DNA of 64,000 nucleotides from Micromonospora profundi (GCF_011927785.1 NZ_JAATJK010000001.1:3939001-4003000), one strand, 5' to 3'. Shown: positions 33,954-44,826, counted from the stretch's first letter. Translations and numbers: made by a program. The notes: a model not told the origin generated them from the sequence alone.

Positions 33954-35248
33954 TCAGCCGGACACCGCTGCCTTGGCGGGCTCGCGCTCCGCGTCCGGCG
34001 GTGAGGCGGGCGGTCCGGATTCCTCGCGACGGAATGGCCGCATCAGGCTTCCGATGATCGAGAAACGACCCTGGCTCTTGTTGTAGACGTCGATCGCGAC
34101 GGCCAGCAGCAGGACCAGCCCCTTGATGATCTGGACGCGGTCGGTGCCGACGCCCATCAGTTGCAGGCCGTTGTTGAGCACGGCCATCACGAGACCACCA
34201 ACGATCGACCCGCTGATGGTGCCGATACCTCCGGAGACGGCCGCGCCGCCGATGAAGACCGCGGCGATCGCGTCCAGTTCCCAGCCGTTGCCGTCCTGCG
34301 GACCGGAGGCCGCCGAACGGGCCACGAAGATCATGCCGGCCAGCGCTGCCAGCACGGACATGTTCATCATGACGAAGAAGTTGACCCGCTTGAGCTTCAC
34401 GCCGGACAGCTCGGCCGCCCGGGAGTTGCCGCCCACCGCGTAGATGTGCCGGCCACCTGCCGTGTTGCGGGTGTAGAAGGAGTACGCGATGACGAGCGCG
34501 ACAAGGATGATGCCGGAGATCGGGAAGCTGGTGCCGACACGACCGCTGGCGAAGCGCAGCGCGGCGAAGGCGATGACCCCGACCATGACACCCATCCGCA
34601 GGATGGAGATCCACATGGGCGCCGGGTCGGCGTCCATCTCGCGGCGGGTCTTGCGCGCCTGGAGTTCGCGCCACACCACGGCCACCGCCGCGGCGAGGCC
34701 GAGCAGCAGTGTGGCGTTGTTGTAGCCGGTGTCCGGCCCGAACTCGGGCAGGAAGCCGGAGCCGATCTGCCGGAAGCCCTCGGGCACCGGGATGGTGTTG
34801 GCGTTACCGATGAACTGGTTGCCGCCGCGGAAGAGCAGCATGCCGGCCAGGGTCACGATGAACGCCGGTACCCCGATGTAGGCCACCCAGAAGCCCTGCC
34901 AGGCACCGATGAGGGCACCGACTCCGAGGCCGAAGAGGATGGCGAGGGGCCAGGGCAGTGACCAGTCGGCCATCGCCTTCGCCACGAGGATGCCCGAGAA
35001 GGCGGCGACGGACCCGACCGAGAGGTCGATGTGCCCGGCGACGATCACCATGAGCATGCCGATGGCCAGAATCAGAATGTACGAGTTCTGCTGGAACAGC
35101 GCGATCAGGTTGTCCGACCGCAGCGTCAGGCCGTCGGTGAGGATCTGGAACAGGACGACGATCGCCACCAGGGTGAAGATCATCCCGAACTGGCGAGCGT
35201 TGGAGGTGGTCCCTCCGAACAGGTTCTTCTGAAGGTCCTTCAATCGGC

Positions 35249-35252
<4 letters not shown>
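33954..35252 (-). CDS. CUT2 sugar ABC permease (XylH/GguB-like), system 1
   Basis: A 432-residue permease with 10 or more membrane helices. The hallmark [18 protein letters not shown] and the [25 protein letters not shown] segments are diagnostic for CUT2 permeases, and [17 protein letters not shown] is the usual mid-protein helix. The start overlaps the ATPase stop by 4 nt (ATGA). A proline-rich cytoplasmic tail follows the last helix. It is the single permease of the system and probably works as a homodimer. Confidence 0.93.
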
Positions 35253-36796
<1,544 letters not shown>

Positions 36797-36911
36797 CGCT
36801 CGTACCACCTCGCCAACGTCATCGTTGCCTCCGGAAGGTTGGACCTTCACTTGGTTTTGTTGTTGTCGGCAACGTATTGCGGCGGACGGCCGATCTGCAA
36901 GGCGAGGGACT

Positions 36912-36961
36912 GTTGAAAAGGTAACAATCCGGCAATATTGACGTGATCCATTGTTCACGTG
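36912..36961. promoter_or_regulatory. candidate operators of the first CUT2 operon
   Basis: Two imperfect dyads lie next to each other: TGTTGAAAAGGTAACA (36912-36927) and ACGTGA-TCCATTGT-TCACGT (36942-36961). They sit 115-165 bp upstream of the ATPase start. They are candidates for the ROK regulator or a catabolite-control protein; no confirmed consensus supports them. Confidence 0.35.
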
Positions 36962-37185
36962 CACCAGCAGTCCCAGGAGCCCCTCGCCGCCCGCTAACAG
37001 CAGCCGTGCGCCCCGCGGAACCCACGCTCGCGCCTTGATCGAAACCGATCTTCGACCACCGGGCTCCCACCAGGCAGGACCCATGGCCGCCGGGCGCGAG
37101 GCAGCCGGAGGCCGGCGGCCACCAAGGCGCGCCAGCCCACCCAGCGGCGGTATGCGCCACCGGCGCTACATCAGAATATTTCGAT

Positions 37186-37197
37186 GTTATCGATAAC
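37186..37197. promoter_or_regulatory. perfect palindrome GTTATCGATAAC
   Basis: A 12-bp perfect palindrome in an AT-rich island, resembling LacI-family boxes of actinobacteria (compare TGTTATCGCTCACA upstream of the GH43 gene). It is 390 bp upstream of the first CUT2 operon and about 210 bp beyond the end of the alcohol dehydrogenase gene, so its target is unclear. Confidence 0.4.
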
Positions 37198-37408
37198 TCC
37201 GTTGGCCCGGCCAATCGAAAAGGATCGGTGCCCCGCAGTCGTCATCTCACGGCGCTCCGAAGCCCCGTCGTGACACGCTGTCCCCCGCTGCGCCGATCGT
37301 GCCCGTCTGCCCGGCCCACGCATCGGACGACCACGCCCGAGCCCGGTCGCCGTCGGCGCGGGAGCGACCTCTCCGCAACGAACCGGGCCCCGGTGACGCC
37401 GCGACCTG

Positions 37409-38587
37409 TCAGCTCGGGTGCAGCACCGCCTTGATCACTCCGTGCTCCCGCCGGTCGAAGCTGCGGTACAGCTCCGGAGCGTCGGCGAGGCTGCCGTGGT
37501 GCGTGACGATCACGCTGGGTCGGGCACGGCCGGCGACGACCATGTCGCGCAGCAGCACCGTGTAGCGGCGGTCGTGCGTACGCCCGAACCGCACCGCGAC
37601 ACCCTTGCCGAACAGCGTTCCCCAGGGGGCGCGCAGGTCCTCGTGGCTGCTCGCCCCGGGGCGGGGATGCAGGTCCCTCTCCGGGTACACACCGGCGACA
37701 GCGATCGCCCCGGCGGGATTCACCAACCGGGCCGCGTCGGCGATCACCTGGTCGGGGCGCTCCTGGTCGGGGCGTTCCCGGTTACGGGCCTGGAACCCGA
37801 CCGCGTCGATGACCTTGTCGATCCCGCCCAGCTTCTCCTCGCCCAGCGGCAGCCCGGCACGGGCGCGGTCGGCGCGGATCTGCTCGACCGGGTCACCGTG
37901 TCGGAAGTCGACAGGCACCGCGCCGATCTCACCGGCCTTGTCGAGCCGGGCGTCGACGCCGTCCACGCAGTACACCACCCGTGCGCCCCGGATCAGCGCC
38001 GAGTAGGCGCTGAGCAGGCCGATCGTTCCGGCGCCGAACACTGCCACAGTGTCGCCGGGCTGTACGTCGGCGAGCGCGGAGGCGGCGTGCCAGCCGGTGA
38101 CGAACGCGTCCGCCAGCAGGACGAAGTCGTCCTCGTACGCGTCACCCGGCTCCCCCGGCAACGGCACGCAGTTCGCGTCGGCCCACGGCACACGCAGCAG
38201 GTCGGCCTGGGCACCCCGGTAGGGGCCCATCCCGGCGTAGCCGTACGCGGCACCCGGCCCCTCGGCGCGCGCCCGCAGGCAGGCCGCCGAGAGCCCTCGG
38301 GCGCACATGACGCACGTACCGCAGAACAGGTGCGTCGGCATGACCACGCGGCTGCCCGGCCGGACGGTATGCACCCCGCTGCCCACCTGCTCCACCACGC
38401 CCAGCGGCTCGTGACCGAGCACCAGCCCGGGGTCCGCGCCGGTGCGCCCGTCGTACATGTGCAGGTCGGTGCCGCACATGGCGGTGGAGGTGATCCGCAC
38501 GAGCGCGTCCGTGTCCGCCTCCAGCGTCGCGTCGGGCACCTCCCGCACGGCGACGGACCGCACGTCGGCGTACACGACGGCTCTCAT
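37409..38587 (-). CDS. zinc-dependent alcohol dehydrogenase, formaldehyde-dehydrogenase-like
   Basis: A 392-residue medium-chain dehydrogenase. The catalytic zinc site is CGTDLHMY with GHEPLGVVEQVG. The structural zinc loop is CGTCVMCARGLSAAC, and the NAD-binding motif is VAVFGAGTIGLLSAYSA. Length and the LHPRPG...LFGKGVAVRFGRT region fit glutathione-independent formaldehyde or threonine-type dehydrogenases. There is a short tandem duplication giving ERPDQERPDQ (DNA near 37747-37776). The ATG at 38587 follows GAGGGGG. The gene is divergent from the aminotransferase gene across 166 bp. Confidence 0.9.
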   Translation of the reverse strand: MRAVVYADVRSVAVREVPDATLEADTDALVRITSTAMCGTDLHMYDGRTGADPGLVLGHEPLGVVEQVGSGVHTVRPGSRVVMPTHLFCGTCVMCARGLSAACLRARAEGPGAAYGYAGMGPYRGAQADLLRVPWADANCVPLPGEPGDAYEDDFVLLADAFVTGWHAASALADVQPGDTVAVFGAGTIGLLSAYSALIRGARVVYCVDGVDARLDKAGEIGAVPVDFRHGDPVEQIRADRARAGLPLGEEKLGGIDKVIDAVGFQARNRERPDQERPDQVIADAARLVNPAGAIAVAGVYPERDLHPRPGASSHEDLRAPWGTLFGKGVAVRFGRTHDRRYTVLLRDMVVAGRARPSVIVTHHGSLADAPELYRSFDRREHGVIKAVLHPS

Positions 38588-38753
38588 CCCGACCCCCTCG
38601 CGCGGTAACCGTAGAAACGCCGGTCTTCCCGCCGCCCGCGCGATCATGCAACCTGTAGCCGGGGTGCGCGCAGGTCGGCGTCGCGACAGACATCGCATCG
38701 GCGAGGCACGATATTCAGGCGGACACGTCACCGACCGGATCGGGGCCTTCGCC

Positions 38754-40211
38754 ATGACGACCGAGCAGAGCACACCGACGGCCATGCGGGGGTACGCCGA
38801 CACCGCCCGGCTCGACGAGCTGCGCGCCACCGAATACCGGCACCTCGACCAGGGCGGCCGGGTCTATCTCGACTACACCGGGGCGGGGGTCGCCGCGCAG
38901 GCGCAGGTACGCGCCCACCACGACAGGTTGCTCGCCGGCCTGTACAGCAACCCGCACTCGGAGAACCCCACCTCGGTGGCCTCCGGCGCGACAGTGGGAT
39001 CGGCCCGCCGCGCGGTGCTCGACTTCTTCCGTGCCGACCCCTCCGAGTACGCGGTCGTCTTCACTCCGAACGCCAGCGGAGCGTGCCGGCTGGTCGGCGA
39101 GGCGTACGACTTCGGCCGGTCGTCGCCGTTGGCGCTGACCTGGGACAACCACAACTCGGTCAACGGCATCCGCGAGTACGCCCGATCAGCCGGAGCGCCG
39201 GTGCGGTACGTGCCGTTGGCCGGCCCGGAGCTGCGGGTCGCCGAGTCGGATCTGGTGCGGGTGCTGGACGCCGGCCATCGTCGGCTTCCCGGGTTGTCGG
39301 GTCGCCCATCCCGGCGTGGACTGTTCGCGTACCCGGCGCAGAGCAACTTCTCCGGGGTGCAGCATCCGCTGAGCTGGGTGGAGCTGGCCCACCAGCACGG
39401 CTACGACGTGCTGCTCGACGCCGCCGCGTTCGCGCCGACGAACCGGCTGGATCTGAGCGTCGTACGACCGGAGTTCGTCTGCCTGAGCTGGTACAAGCTG
39501 TTCGGGTATCCGACCGGCGTGGGCGCGCTGCTGGCCCGTCGGGACGCGCTGGCCCGGCTGCGCCGGCCGTGGTTCTCCGGCGGCACGATCCGCGCGGTGA
39601 GCGTGCAGGGCGACTGGCACCGCACGATGGACGACGAGTCGGCGTTCGAGGACGGCACTCTCAACTTCCTGAGCATCCCGGACGTGGAGTTCGGGTTGCG
39701 CTGGCTCGACTCGATAGGCGTGGATCTCGTGCACACCCGGGTCGGGCTGCTCACCGAGTGGTTGCTGGCCCGGTTGACCGCGTTGCGGCACGGCACCGGC
39801 CAGCCGCTGGCTCAGGTGTACGGGCCGGTGACGGGCGAGGGTCGGGGTGCCACTGTGACGTTCAACCTCCGTCGCCCGGACGGCACGCTTGTCGACGAGC
39901 GGCTGGTCGCGCGGGAGGCCGCATCGGCCGGATTCCTGCTGCGGACCGGCTGTTTCTGCAATCCGGGCGCGGGCGAGGAGGCGTTCGGGATCAGCCGGGG
40001 CCTGCTGCGGCGACGGGTGCCCGCCCGGCTCGACTCGATCGACCAGTACCTCCACGCGCTGCGGTTGCCGATCGGCGGCGCGGTTCGCGTCTCGTTCGGG
40101 CTGGTGTCCACGGCGGACGACGCGCAACGGTTTCTCGCGTTCGTCGAGTCGACCTATCTGGACCGCGACGCCACGAGCGGGCCGCCCCTGCCGCCCCGGC
40201 TGCGCTGTTGA
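38754..40211 (+). CDS. class V aminotransferase, molybdenum-cofactor-sulfurase-like PLP enzyme
   Basis: A 485-residue PLP enzyme of the cysteine-desulfurase fold. The Schiff-base lysine is K248 in SWYKLFGYPTG, preceded by DVLLDAAAFAPT. The RTGCFCNPGA segment carries the cysteine that in Moco sulfurases and cysteine desulfurases accepts sulfur. The start YLDYTGAGVAAQAQV matches the NifS-like domain of MOCOS. The C-terminal MOSC domain of the eukaryotic protein is absent. It may move sulfur from cysteine or act as a lyase on another amino acid. The ATG at 38754 is chosen since family-like sequence begins shortly after. Confidence 0.85.
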   Translation: MTTEQSTPTAMRGYADTARLDELRATEYRHLDQGGRVYLDYTGAGVAAQAQVRAHHDRLLAGLYSNPHSENPTSVASGATVGSARRAVLDFFRADPSEYAVVFTPNASGACRLVGEAYDFGRSSPLALTWDNHNSVNGIREYARSAGAPVRYVPLAGPELRVAESDLVRVLDAGHRRLPGLSGRPSRRGLFAYPAQSNFSGVQHPLSWVELAHQHGYDVLLDAAAFAPTNRLDLSVVRPEFVCLSWYKLFGYPTGVGALLARRDALARLRRPWFSGGTIRAVSVQGDWHRTMDDESAFEDGTLNFLSIPDVEFGLRWLDSIGVDLVHTRVGLLTEWLLARLTALRHGTGQPLAQVYGPVTGEGRGATVTFNLRRPDGTLVDERLVAREAASAGFLLRTGCFCNPGAGEEAFGISRGLLRRRVPARLDSIDQYLHALRLPIGGAVRVSFGLVSTADDAQRFLAFVESTYLDRDATSGPPLPPRLRC

Positions 40212-40241
40212 CCGGCTGCGCGGCCCGGTGGCGGGGTGTCG

Positions 40242-40643
40242 CTAGCTGACCTGGGCGACCGGCGCGGCGGTGTGCCGCTTCGTCTCCTCCATGAACGGGA
40301 ACCGGGCGGTGAGCTCGGCGAGCGTCGCCCCGGCGTGCCAGGCCGCAGCCATCTGGGCGACCTGGAGCAGGTCCATGGCGTCGCCCCGGGCCTGCACCTC
40401 ACCGTCGACCCGGAGATCGACCATGAAGTACCGGGCCTGTGAGCCGAGCCCGACGCAGACGACTCCCTGGTCGGAGTGCAGTTCGGCGCAGGTGAACCGG
40501 GCCCGTCCCTGGTCGGGGGCTGTCACCCGGCCGATGTCGAGCTGGTGCGCGGTGGCGGTTTCGATGAGCGCGGGGGCCAGGCCATCCCGCTCGACCAGGT
40601 CCGGGTAGAGGCGCACACCCAGCGCCGTCGACGCGTCGCTCAT
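40242..40643 (-). CDS. DUF6193-like protein
   Basis: A 133-residue protein. LYPDLVERDGLAPALIETA near the start and AAWHAGATLAELTARFPFMEE near the end match the DUF6193 pattern seen near natural-product genes in actinobacteria. No catalytic residues are recognised and the biochemical role is unknown. It is convergent with the aminotransferase gene (30-bp gap) and divergent from the GH16 gene. Confidence 0.65.
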   Translation of the reverse strand: MSDASTALGVRLYPDLVERDGLAPALIETATAHQLDIGRVTAPDQGRARFTCAELHSDQGVVCVGLGSQARYFMVDLRVDGEVQARGDAMDLLQVAQMAAAWHAGATLAELTARFPFMEETKRHTAAPVAQVS

Positions 40644-40935
40644 GACTGACTCCCACTTCCTTGTGACAGAGACCAGCAGCTCGCACGTTACGGCGAGGTT
40701 TCGAGCGAGCTTTCGTCATCCTGTCCCGCGTGGACGCCGACGGCAATAGCAGGAGTCGATTCATCCCCTATCGGAGGAAGGCGCGCTTCGCCCTTCTGGC
40801 AGGGCGACTCGGCCACTCCTTTAATTGGAAGGACTCTTGACAGAAAGGCGCCATATCGACATCCTTCGTCGAAAGAGCGCTCTCCGGATTTTCCGGCGCG
40901 AAGCCTCCGCCACCTCTCCCGCTGAGGAGCCTCCC

Positions 40936-42195
40936 GTGTTCACAGCCCGTCCCGCCCCCCGCCTGCGACCCTTCGTCCTCGCGGCGGTCGCGCTCATCGC
41001 CACCGCCGCCGCCCTCGTCGTACCCGGACACAACGACCAAGCCGAGGCCGCCATCGGCCCGATCACCTGGCAGGACGAGTTCAACGCCTCGGCCGGCACG
41101 CCCGTCGACCAGAACAAGTGGCGCTTCGACATCGGAGGCGGCGGCTGGGGCAACAACGAGCGGCAGTACTACACCAACAGCACCAGCAACGCGGTGCACG
41201 ACGGCCAGGGCAACCTCGTCATCACCGCCCGCCGGGACAACCCGGCCAACTACCAGTGCCACTACGGGCGCTGCGAGTACACGTCGGCGCGACTGCTGAG
41301 CGCGTCCACATTCACCCAGACGTACGGCCGGTTCGAGGCCCGCATCAAGATCCCGCGCGGCCAGGGCATCTGGCCGGCGTTCTGGATGCTCGGCACCGGC
41401 GGCGGGTGGCCCGACGCCGGCGAGATCGACATCATGGAGAACATCGGCCGGGAGCCCAACACCGTCTACGGCACCGTGCACGGCCCCGGCTACTCCGGCG
41501 GCGGCGGCATCACCGGCAGCCGCACCGTCGGCAGCCCGCTCGCCGACGGCTTCCACACCTACCGAGTGGACTGGGAGCCGAACCTCATCACCTGGTACCT
41601 GGACGGTGTGCAGTACCACCAGGTCAACCCGGCCCGGCTGGGCGGCAACCGTTGGGTGTTCGACCACCCGTTCTTCATGATTCTCAACGTGGCTGTCGGC
41701 GGCAACTGGCCCGGCTACCCGGACGGCTCCACCCAGTTCCCGCAGCAGATGCTCGTCGACTACGTCCGGGTGTCCGGCTACACCTCCGGCGGTGGCGGCG
41801 ACCCGGCGCCCGGCACCAGCCGGATCCGCGGCGCGCAGAGCGGCCGGTGCATCGACATCCCCAGCGCCAACCCGGTCGAGGGCGCGAAGCTCCAGATCTG
41901 GGACTGCAACACCACCGCCGCGCAGGCGTGGACCTTCGCCTCGGACGGGACCGTCCGCGCCATGGGCAAGTGCATGGACCCCGCCTGGGCCGGCACCGCG
42001 AACGGCACCGAGGTCAACCTGGTCACCTGCAACGGCAATCCCGCGCAGCGCTTCACGCTCAACGGCGCCGGCGACCTCGTCAACATCAGCGCCAACCGCT
42101 GTGTGGACGTCCGGGACGCCAACCCCAACAACGGTGGCAAGCTGCACCTGTGGGACTGCAACGGTGCGTCGAACCAGAAGTGGTCCCGCATCTGA
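40936..42195 (+). CDS. secreted GH16 endo-beta-glucanase with CBM13 (ricin-type) domain
   Basis: A 419-residue exoenzyme from a GTG behind GAGGAG. Signal peptide residues are about 1-37 (LRPFVLAAVALIATAAALVV...AEA). The GH16 jelly-roll (about 40-285) has the catalytic motif GEIDIMENIG with nucleophile E163 and acid/base E168. After a GGGGDPAPG linker comes one ricin-type CBM13 domain (about 295-419) with three repeats ending QAWTF, QRFTL and QKWSR. GH16 enzymes with this motif hydrolyse beta-1,3 or mixed-linkage glucans. The start is placed here because upstream codons lack a signal peptide. A TTGACA lies at 40837 but no good -10 is seen. Confidence 0.9.
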   Translation: MFTARPAPRLRPFVLAAVALIATAAALVVPGHNDQAEAAIGPITWQDEFNASAGTPVDQNKWRFDIGGGGWGNNERQYYTNSTSNAVHDGQGNLVITARRDNPANYQCHYGRCEYTSARLLSASTFTQTYGRFEARIKIPRGQGIWPAFWMLGTGGGWPDAGEIDIMENIGREPNTVYGTVHGPGYSGGGGITGSRTVGSPLADGFHTYRVDWEPNLITWYLDGVQYHQVNPARLGGNRWVFDHPFFMILNVAVGGNWPGYPDGSTQFPQQMLVDYVRVSGYTSGGGGDPAPGTSRIRGAQSGRCIDIPSANPVEGAKLQIWDCNTTAAQAWTFASDGTVRAMGKCMDPAWAGTANGTEVNLVTCNGNPAQRFTLNGAGDLVNISANRCVDVRDANPNNGGKLHLWDCNGASNQKWSRI

Positions 42196-42213
42196 GTACG
42201 GCACCGACGGCCT

Positions 42214-42247
42214 GCGGGCCGCCCGACACCGTTGTCGGGCGGCCCGC
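42214..42247. terminator. perfect 15-bp hairpin between GH16 and DUF1479 genes
   Basis: GCGGGCCGCCCGACA and its exact complement flank the loop CCGT. It is 18 bases after the GH16 stop and nine before the convergent DUF1479 stop, so it likely serves both genes. Confidence 0.78.
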
Positions 42248-42256
42248 TGCCGACAG

Positions 42257-43555
42257 TCAGTCCAGACCCAGGCCGCGCCGACCGGTGGAGTTGAGGTCGT
42301 CGGCCTGGAATCGGTTGGACCAACTGCGCTCGTAGTGCTCGGCCGGAAAGTCGGTCGGGCTGGACCCAGTCCGGAAGGCGTCGCGGACGGCTGCCGAGTA
42401 CCGCTCGTTGCGCGGGCACCACGGCGCCGCGGGGATGTACATGACGTTGCCCCAGCCCTGCTGGTCGCGTACCGGCGCGACGCTGTGGATCATGTCGCAG
42501 TGCCACCACACGGAGTCGCCCGCCCGGACGTCGGGGATGCCGGAGAGGGCCTCCAGCAGCAGCGGATGCCACCGCTCGCTCACCGGGAAGACCTGGTTGA
42601 CGGTGACGCCGCACATGTCGTCCTCCGGTACGTCGGGCAGCAGCGGCCGGAGCATCAGGTAGGCCATCGCCTCGGGGATCGGGACGGTGTGCAGCACGCC
42701 CTGGTCGTTGTCCATGTCGGACAGCGCCGTCCAGCCCTGGAAGGTGCGGAAGGCCGAGCACATGGTGCTGCCGGGGTACTGCGGGCCGGCGGTGCGGTGG
42801 GCGGCGTCCCAGGGGTCGTACTCCTCGACCGTCCCGTCGAAGAGGTGCCGGAACGCCCGCTGGTACGCCTCGGTCATCCACAGGTCGAGCGTGCCGGGGT
42901 CGAGGTGGGTGCCCAGGCCGTTGGAGTCGGCGCCCGGTGGCCGGCGGCGGATGCGGTCCGGGTAGAGCGAGTCGCGGTCGGGGTCGAACCAGCGCACGCC
43001 GTCGGACTCGTGCTTCCACTGGCTGTTGAGAAACGCCTGGACCCGGGCCATCCGGTCGCTCTGGCGGGCCTGCATCTGAGCTGCCGACCAGTAGATCGGG
43101 TAGATCTCGGGCTTCGACCCCACACTGCCGAAGAAGTCGTCGCCGGGGCCCCGGTAGGTCTCGAAGAACCTGTTGGACTCCACGTAGTCGACGATGTCGC
43201 GGTCCCAGTCCAGCGCCTGCTGGCGGTCGAAGTGCCCGCGTACGACCAGGCAACCCCGCTGGCGGAGCTTCGCCAGCGCCTCCGCCGAGACGGTGCCGGC
43301 GGCGATGTCCGCGTACTCGATGACGGGCCAGATCGTCTCGCCGCGGCCCCTGGCGGCGGCGATCTCCTCGACCCGCGCCCGGACACGCTGCTCGACGACC
43401 GCGAACACCTCCTCGACAGTCCGGCCGGACGCCTCGATCCGGGCCCGCAGCGCCGCCTTGACCTCGCGGATGGCGGACGGAAGGTCGGCCGGGGTCGACT
43501 CCCAGTGCGGTACTGACGGGAGCGGGGCGACGGCCAGGTCGGGCTGGGCGTTCAT
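42257..43555 (-). CDS. DUF1479-family, probable Fe(II)/2-oxoglutarate-type oxygenase
   Basis: A 432-residue protein of the DUF1479 (YbiU-like) family. It has candidate metal ligands in GLGTHLDPGTLDLW (His-x-Asp) and WWHCDMIHSVAPV (distal His), the arrangement of a double-stranded beta-helix dioxygenase. A VVRGHFDRQQALDWDRDIVDYV segment follows the usual DUF1479 N-terminal order. The substrate is unknown. The ATG has AAGGAG upstream. It is divergent from a ROK regulator, with two 23-bp operator-like repeats in the 90-bp gap, so its expression probably responds to a sugar-like ligand. Confidence 0.82.
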   Translation of the reverse strand: MNAQPDLAVAPLPSVPHWESTPADLPSAIREVKAALRARIEASGRTVEEVFAVVEQRVRARVEEIAAARGRGETIWPVIEYADIAAGTVSAEALAKLRQRGCLVVRGHFDRQQALDWDRDIVDYVESNRFFETYRGPGDDFFGSVGSKPEIYPIYWSAAQMQARQSDRMARVQAFLNSQWKHESDGVRWFDPDRDSLYPDRIRRRPPGADSNGLGTHLDPGTLDLWMTEAYQRAFRHLFDGTVEEYDPWDAAHRTAGPQYPGSTMCSAFRTFQGWTALSDMDNDQGVLHTVPIPEAMAYLMLRPLLPDVPEDDMCGVTVNQVFPVSERWHPLLLEALSGIPDVRAGDSVWWHCDMIHSVAPVRDQQGWGNVMYIPAAPWCPRNERYSAAVRDAFRTGSSPTDFPAEHYERSWSNRFQADDLNSTGRRGLGLD

Positions 43556-43568
43556 GGCGCGACTCCTT

Positions 43569-43591
43569 CTAGTAAGGGCTCCTTCTTGGAA
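43569..43591. promoter_or_regulatory. operator-like element 1 between DUF1479 and ROK genes
   Basis: A 23-bp sequence whose core AAGGGCTCCTT has dyad character. It matches the second element at 16 of 23 positions. It lies immediately downstream of a candidate DUF1479 -10 (minus strand TAGAGT, 43599-43594) and just before its ribosome-binding site, so bound protein would block transcription. Confidence 0.6.
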
Positions 43592-43615
43592 AAGACTCTA
43601 GGTGCGTTCACCGTT

Positions 43616-43638
43616 CCAGGCAAGGCTCCTGCCTAGAA
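43616..43638. promoter_or_regulatory. operator-like element 2 between DUF1479 and ROK genes
   Basis: The second 23-bp copy contains AGGCA-aggctcc-TGCCT. It overlaps a candidate -35 for the DUF1479 gene (minus TTGCCT, 43623-43618) and a good -10 for the ROK gene (plus TAGAAT, 43634-43639). The ROK GTG at 43646 is only six bases after that -10, suggesting leaderless, autoregulated expression. Confidence 0.6.
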
Positions 43639-43645
43639 TCCTGGC

Positions 43646-44764
43646 GTGACCACCGCCAAGCCCTCCCTGGAGCTGCTCCGCTCGCTTACCGACGAGCACG
43701 TGCTCCGGGAGCTGATGCGGCAACGACGGCTGACCCGGGCCGACCTGGCAACCCGCAGCGGCCTGTCCAAGCCCACCGTCGGGGAGAGCGTGCGCCGGTT
43801 GACCGAGGCCGGGCTTGTCGTCGACACCGGGGAGCGCACCCCTGGCGGTCGGGGCATGGGCCGCGTCGGCTCGTACTACGCGCTCGCCGGCTCAGCGGGC
43901 ACCGCCCTGGCCGTCAGCATCGCCCCGGACGGGGTGGTGGTCGAGCGGGTCGACGCCCACGGCGACATCGTCGGACGGACCCGGCACGACATCAGTCGGC
44001 CCGCACACGCCGAGCGGGTGGCCGCCGCAGTGGGCACCGCAGCGACGCAGGCGGGGCAGGGCGGCGGAGGAGCCATCCGGCTGGCGGTCGTCAGCGCCGC
44101 CGACCCGGTGCACCGGGTCACCGGCCGGCTGATCCGGCTACCGGACGCGCCGTTCCTGCTCGGCGACCTCGACCCGGTCGCCGTGCTGACGCCACACGTC
44201 GCCGGGCCGGTCGTCGTCGACAACGACGTCAACTGGGCGGCGCAGGCCGAGCGCGACCTCGACCCGGCCGGCCTGAGCGACTTCGCCTACGTCTTCCTCG
44301 GCGAAGGGCTGGGGTGCGCGGTCGTCAGCGACGGCGCGGTACGCCGGGGCCACAGCGGTGTCGCCGGGGAGATCGCCCACCTGCTGACCACCGGCCCGGA
44401 CGGCAGGGCAACCCGGTTCATCGACGTGTTCGCCGATCTGGGCCTCCGCCATGCCGGCACGACCGCCATCGACGTCGAGCGGGTCCGCCGCCTTCCGGCA
44501 GCCGGCAGGGCGGCGTTGGGGCAGGCCGTCAGCGGCGTGCTCGCCGCCGTCGTGGCGCTCGCCGACCCCCGGCTCGTGCTGATCGGCGGCGCATGGGGCA
44601 CCCATCCGCCGATCCTCGACGCCGTCACCAACGTCTTCAGCGGAATGCCCCGGCACGTCGAGGTGCGTCCGGCACGACTCACCGACGAACCGGCGCTCAC
44701 CGGCGCCCGCGCGGAAGCCCTCGACCGTCTACGCTCGGCAATCATCGCCCGCCGGACATCCTGA
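43646..44764 (+). CDS. ROK-family regulator without the cysteine zinc motif
   Basis: A 372-residue protein with an N-terminal winged helix (about 12-65, LRELMRQRRLTRADLATRSGLSKPTVGESVRRLTEAG) and a ROK-type sugar-kinase fold (VVVDNDVNWAAQAE, YVFLGEGLGCAVVSDGAVRRGHSGVAGEIAH). The CxCGxxGCxE zinc motif normally after the histidine is missing, so ligand binding must be arranged differently or lost. It is divergent from the DUF1479 gene, and both promoters share two repeated elements that this protein probably binds. Confidence 0.87.
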   Translation: MTTAKPSLELLRSLTDEHVLRELMRQRRLTRADLATRSGLSKPTVGESVRRLTEAGLVVDTGERTPGGRGMGRVGSYYALAGSAGTALAVSIAPDGVVVERVDAHGDIVGRTRHDISRPAHAERVAAAVGTAATQAGQGGGGAIRLAVVSAADPVHRVTGRLIRLPDAPFLLGDLDPVAVLTPHVAGPVVVDNDVNWAAQAERDLDPAGLSDFAYVFLGEGLGCAVVSDGAVRRGHSGVAGEIAHLLTTGPDGRATRFIDVFADLGLRHAGTTAIDVERVRRLPAAGRAALGQAVSGVLAAVVALADPRLVLIGGAWGTHPPILDAVTNVFSGMPRHVEVRPARLTDEPALTGARAEALDRLRSAIIARRTS

Positions 44765-44826
44765 CCGCGACGGCCCTCCGCCGGGCGCCACGCGCGTTTG
44801 GACCTGCCCGCCCGGCCGGACACAGA

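Larger units (their letters stand above)
36797..37408. other. 612-bp non-coding control region upstream of the first CUT2 operon
   Basis: No gene is supported here. The 150 bases nearest the ATPase gene are AT-rich and hold TGTTGAAAAGGTAACA (36912-36927, ends TGTT/AACA) and ACGTGA-8 nt-TCACGT (36942-36961). A second AT-rich island near 37170-37200 has the perfect palindrome GTTATCGATAAC. The rest (about 36970-37165 and 37200-37400) is GC-rich without a recognisable signal. Confidence 0.5.

Noticed and set aside
40680..40715. Possible xylanase-type GAAA/TTTC operator before the GH16 gene
   Set aside because: GTTTCGAGCGAGCTTTCG shows only partial symmetry and is not at a recognisable promoter.
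40825..40935. N-terminal extension of the GH16 gene from a TTG
   Set aside because: It would bury the signal peptide 38 residues in. The GTG at 40936 has GAGGAG and an immediate signal sequence.
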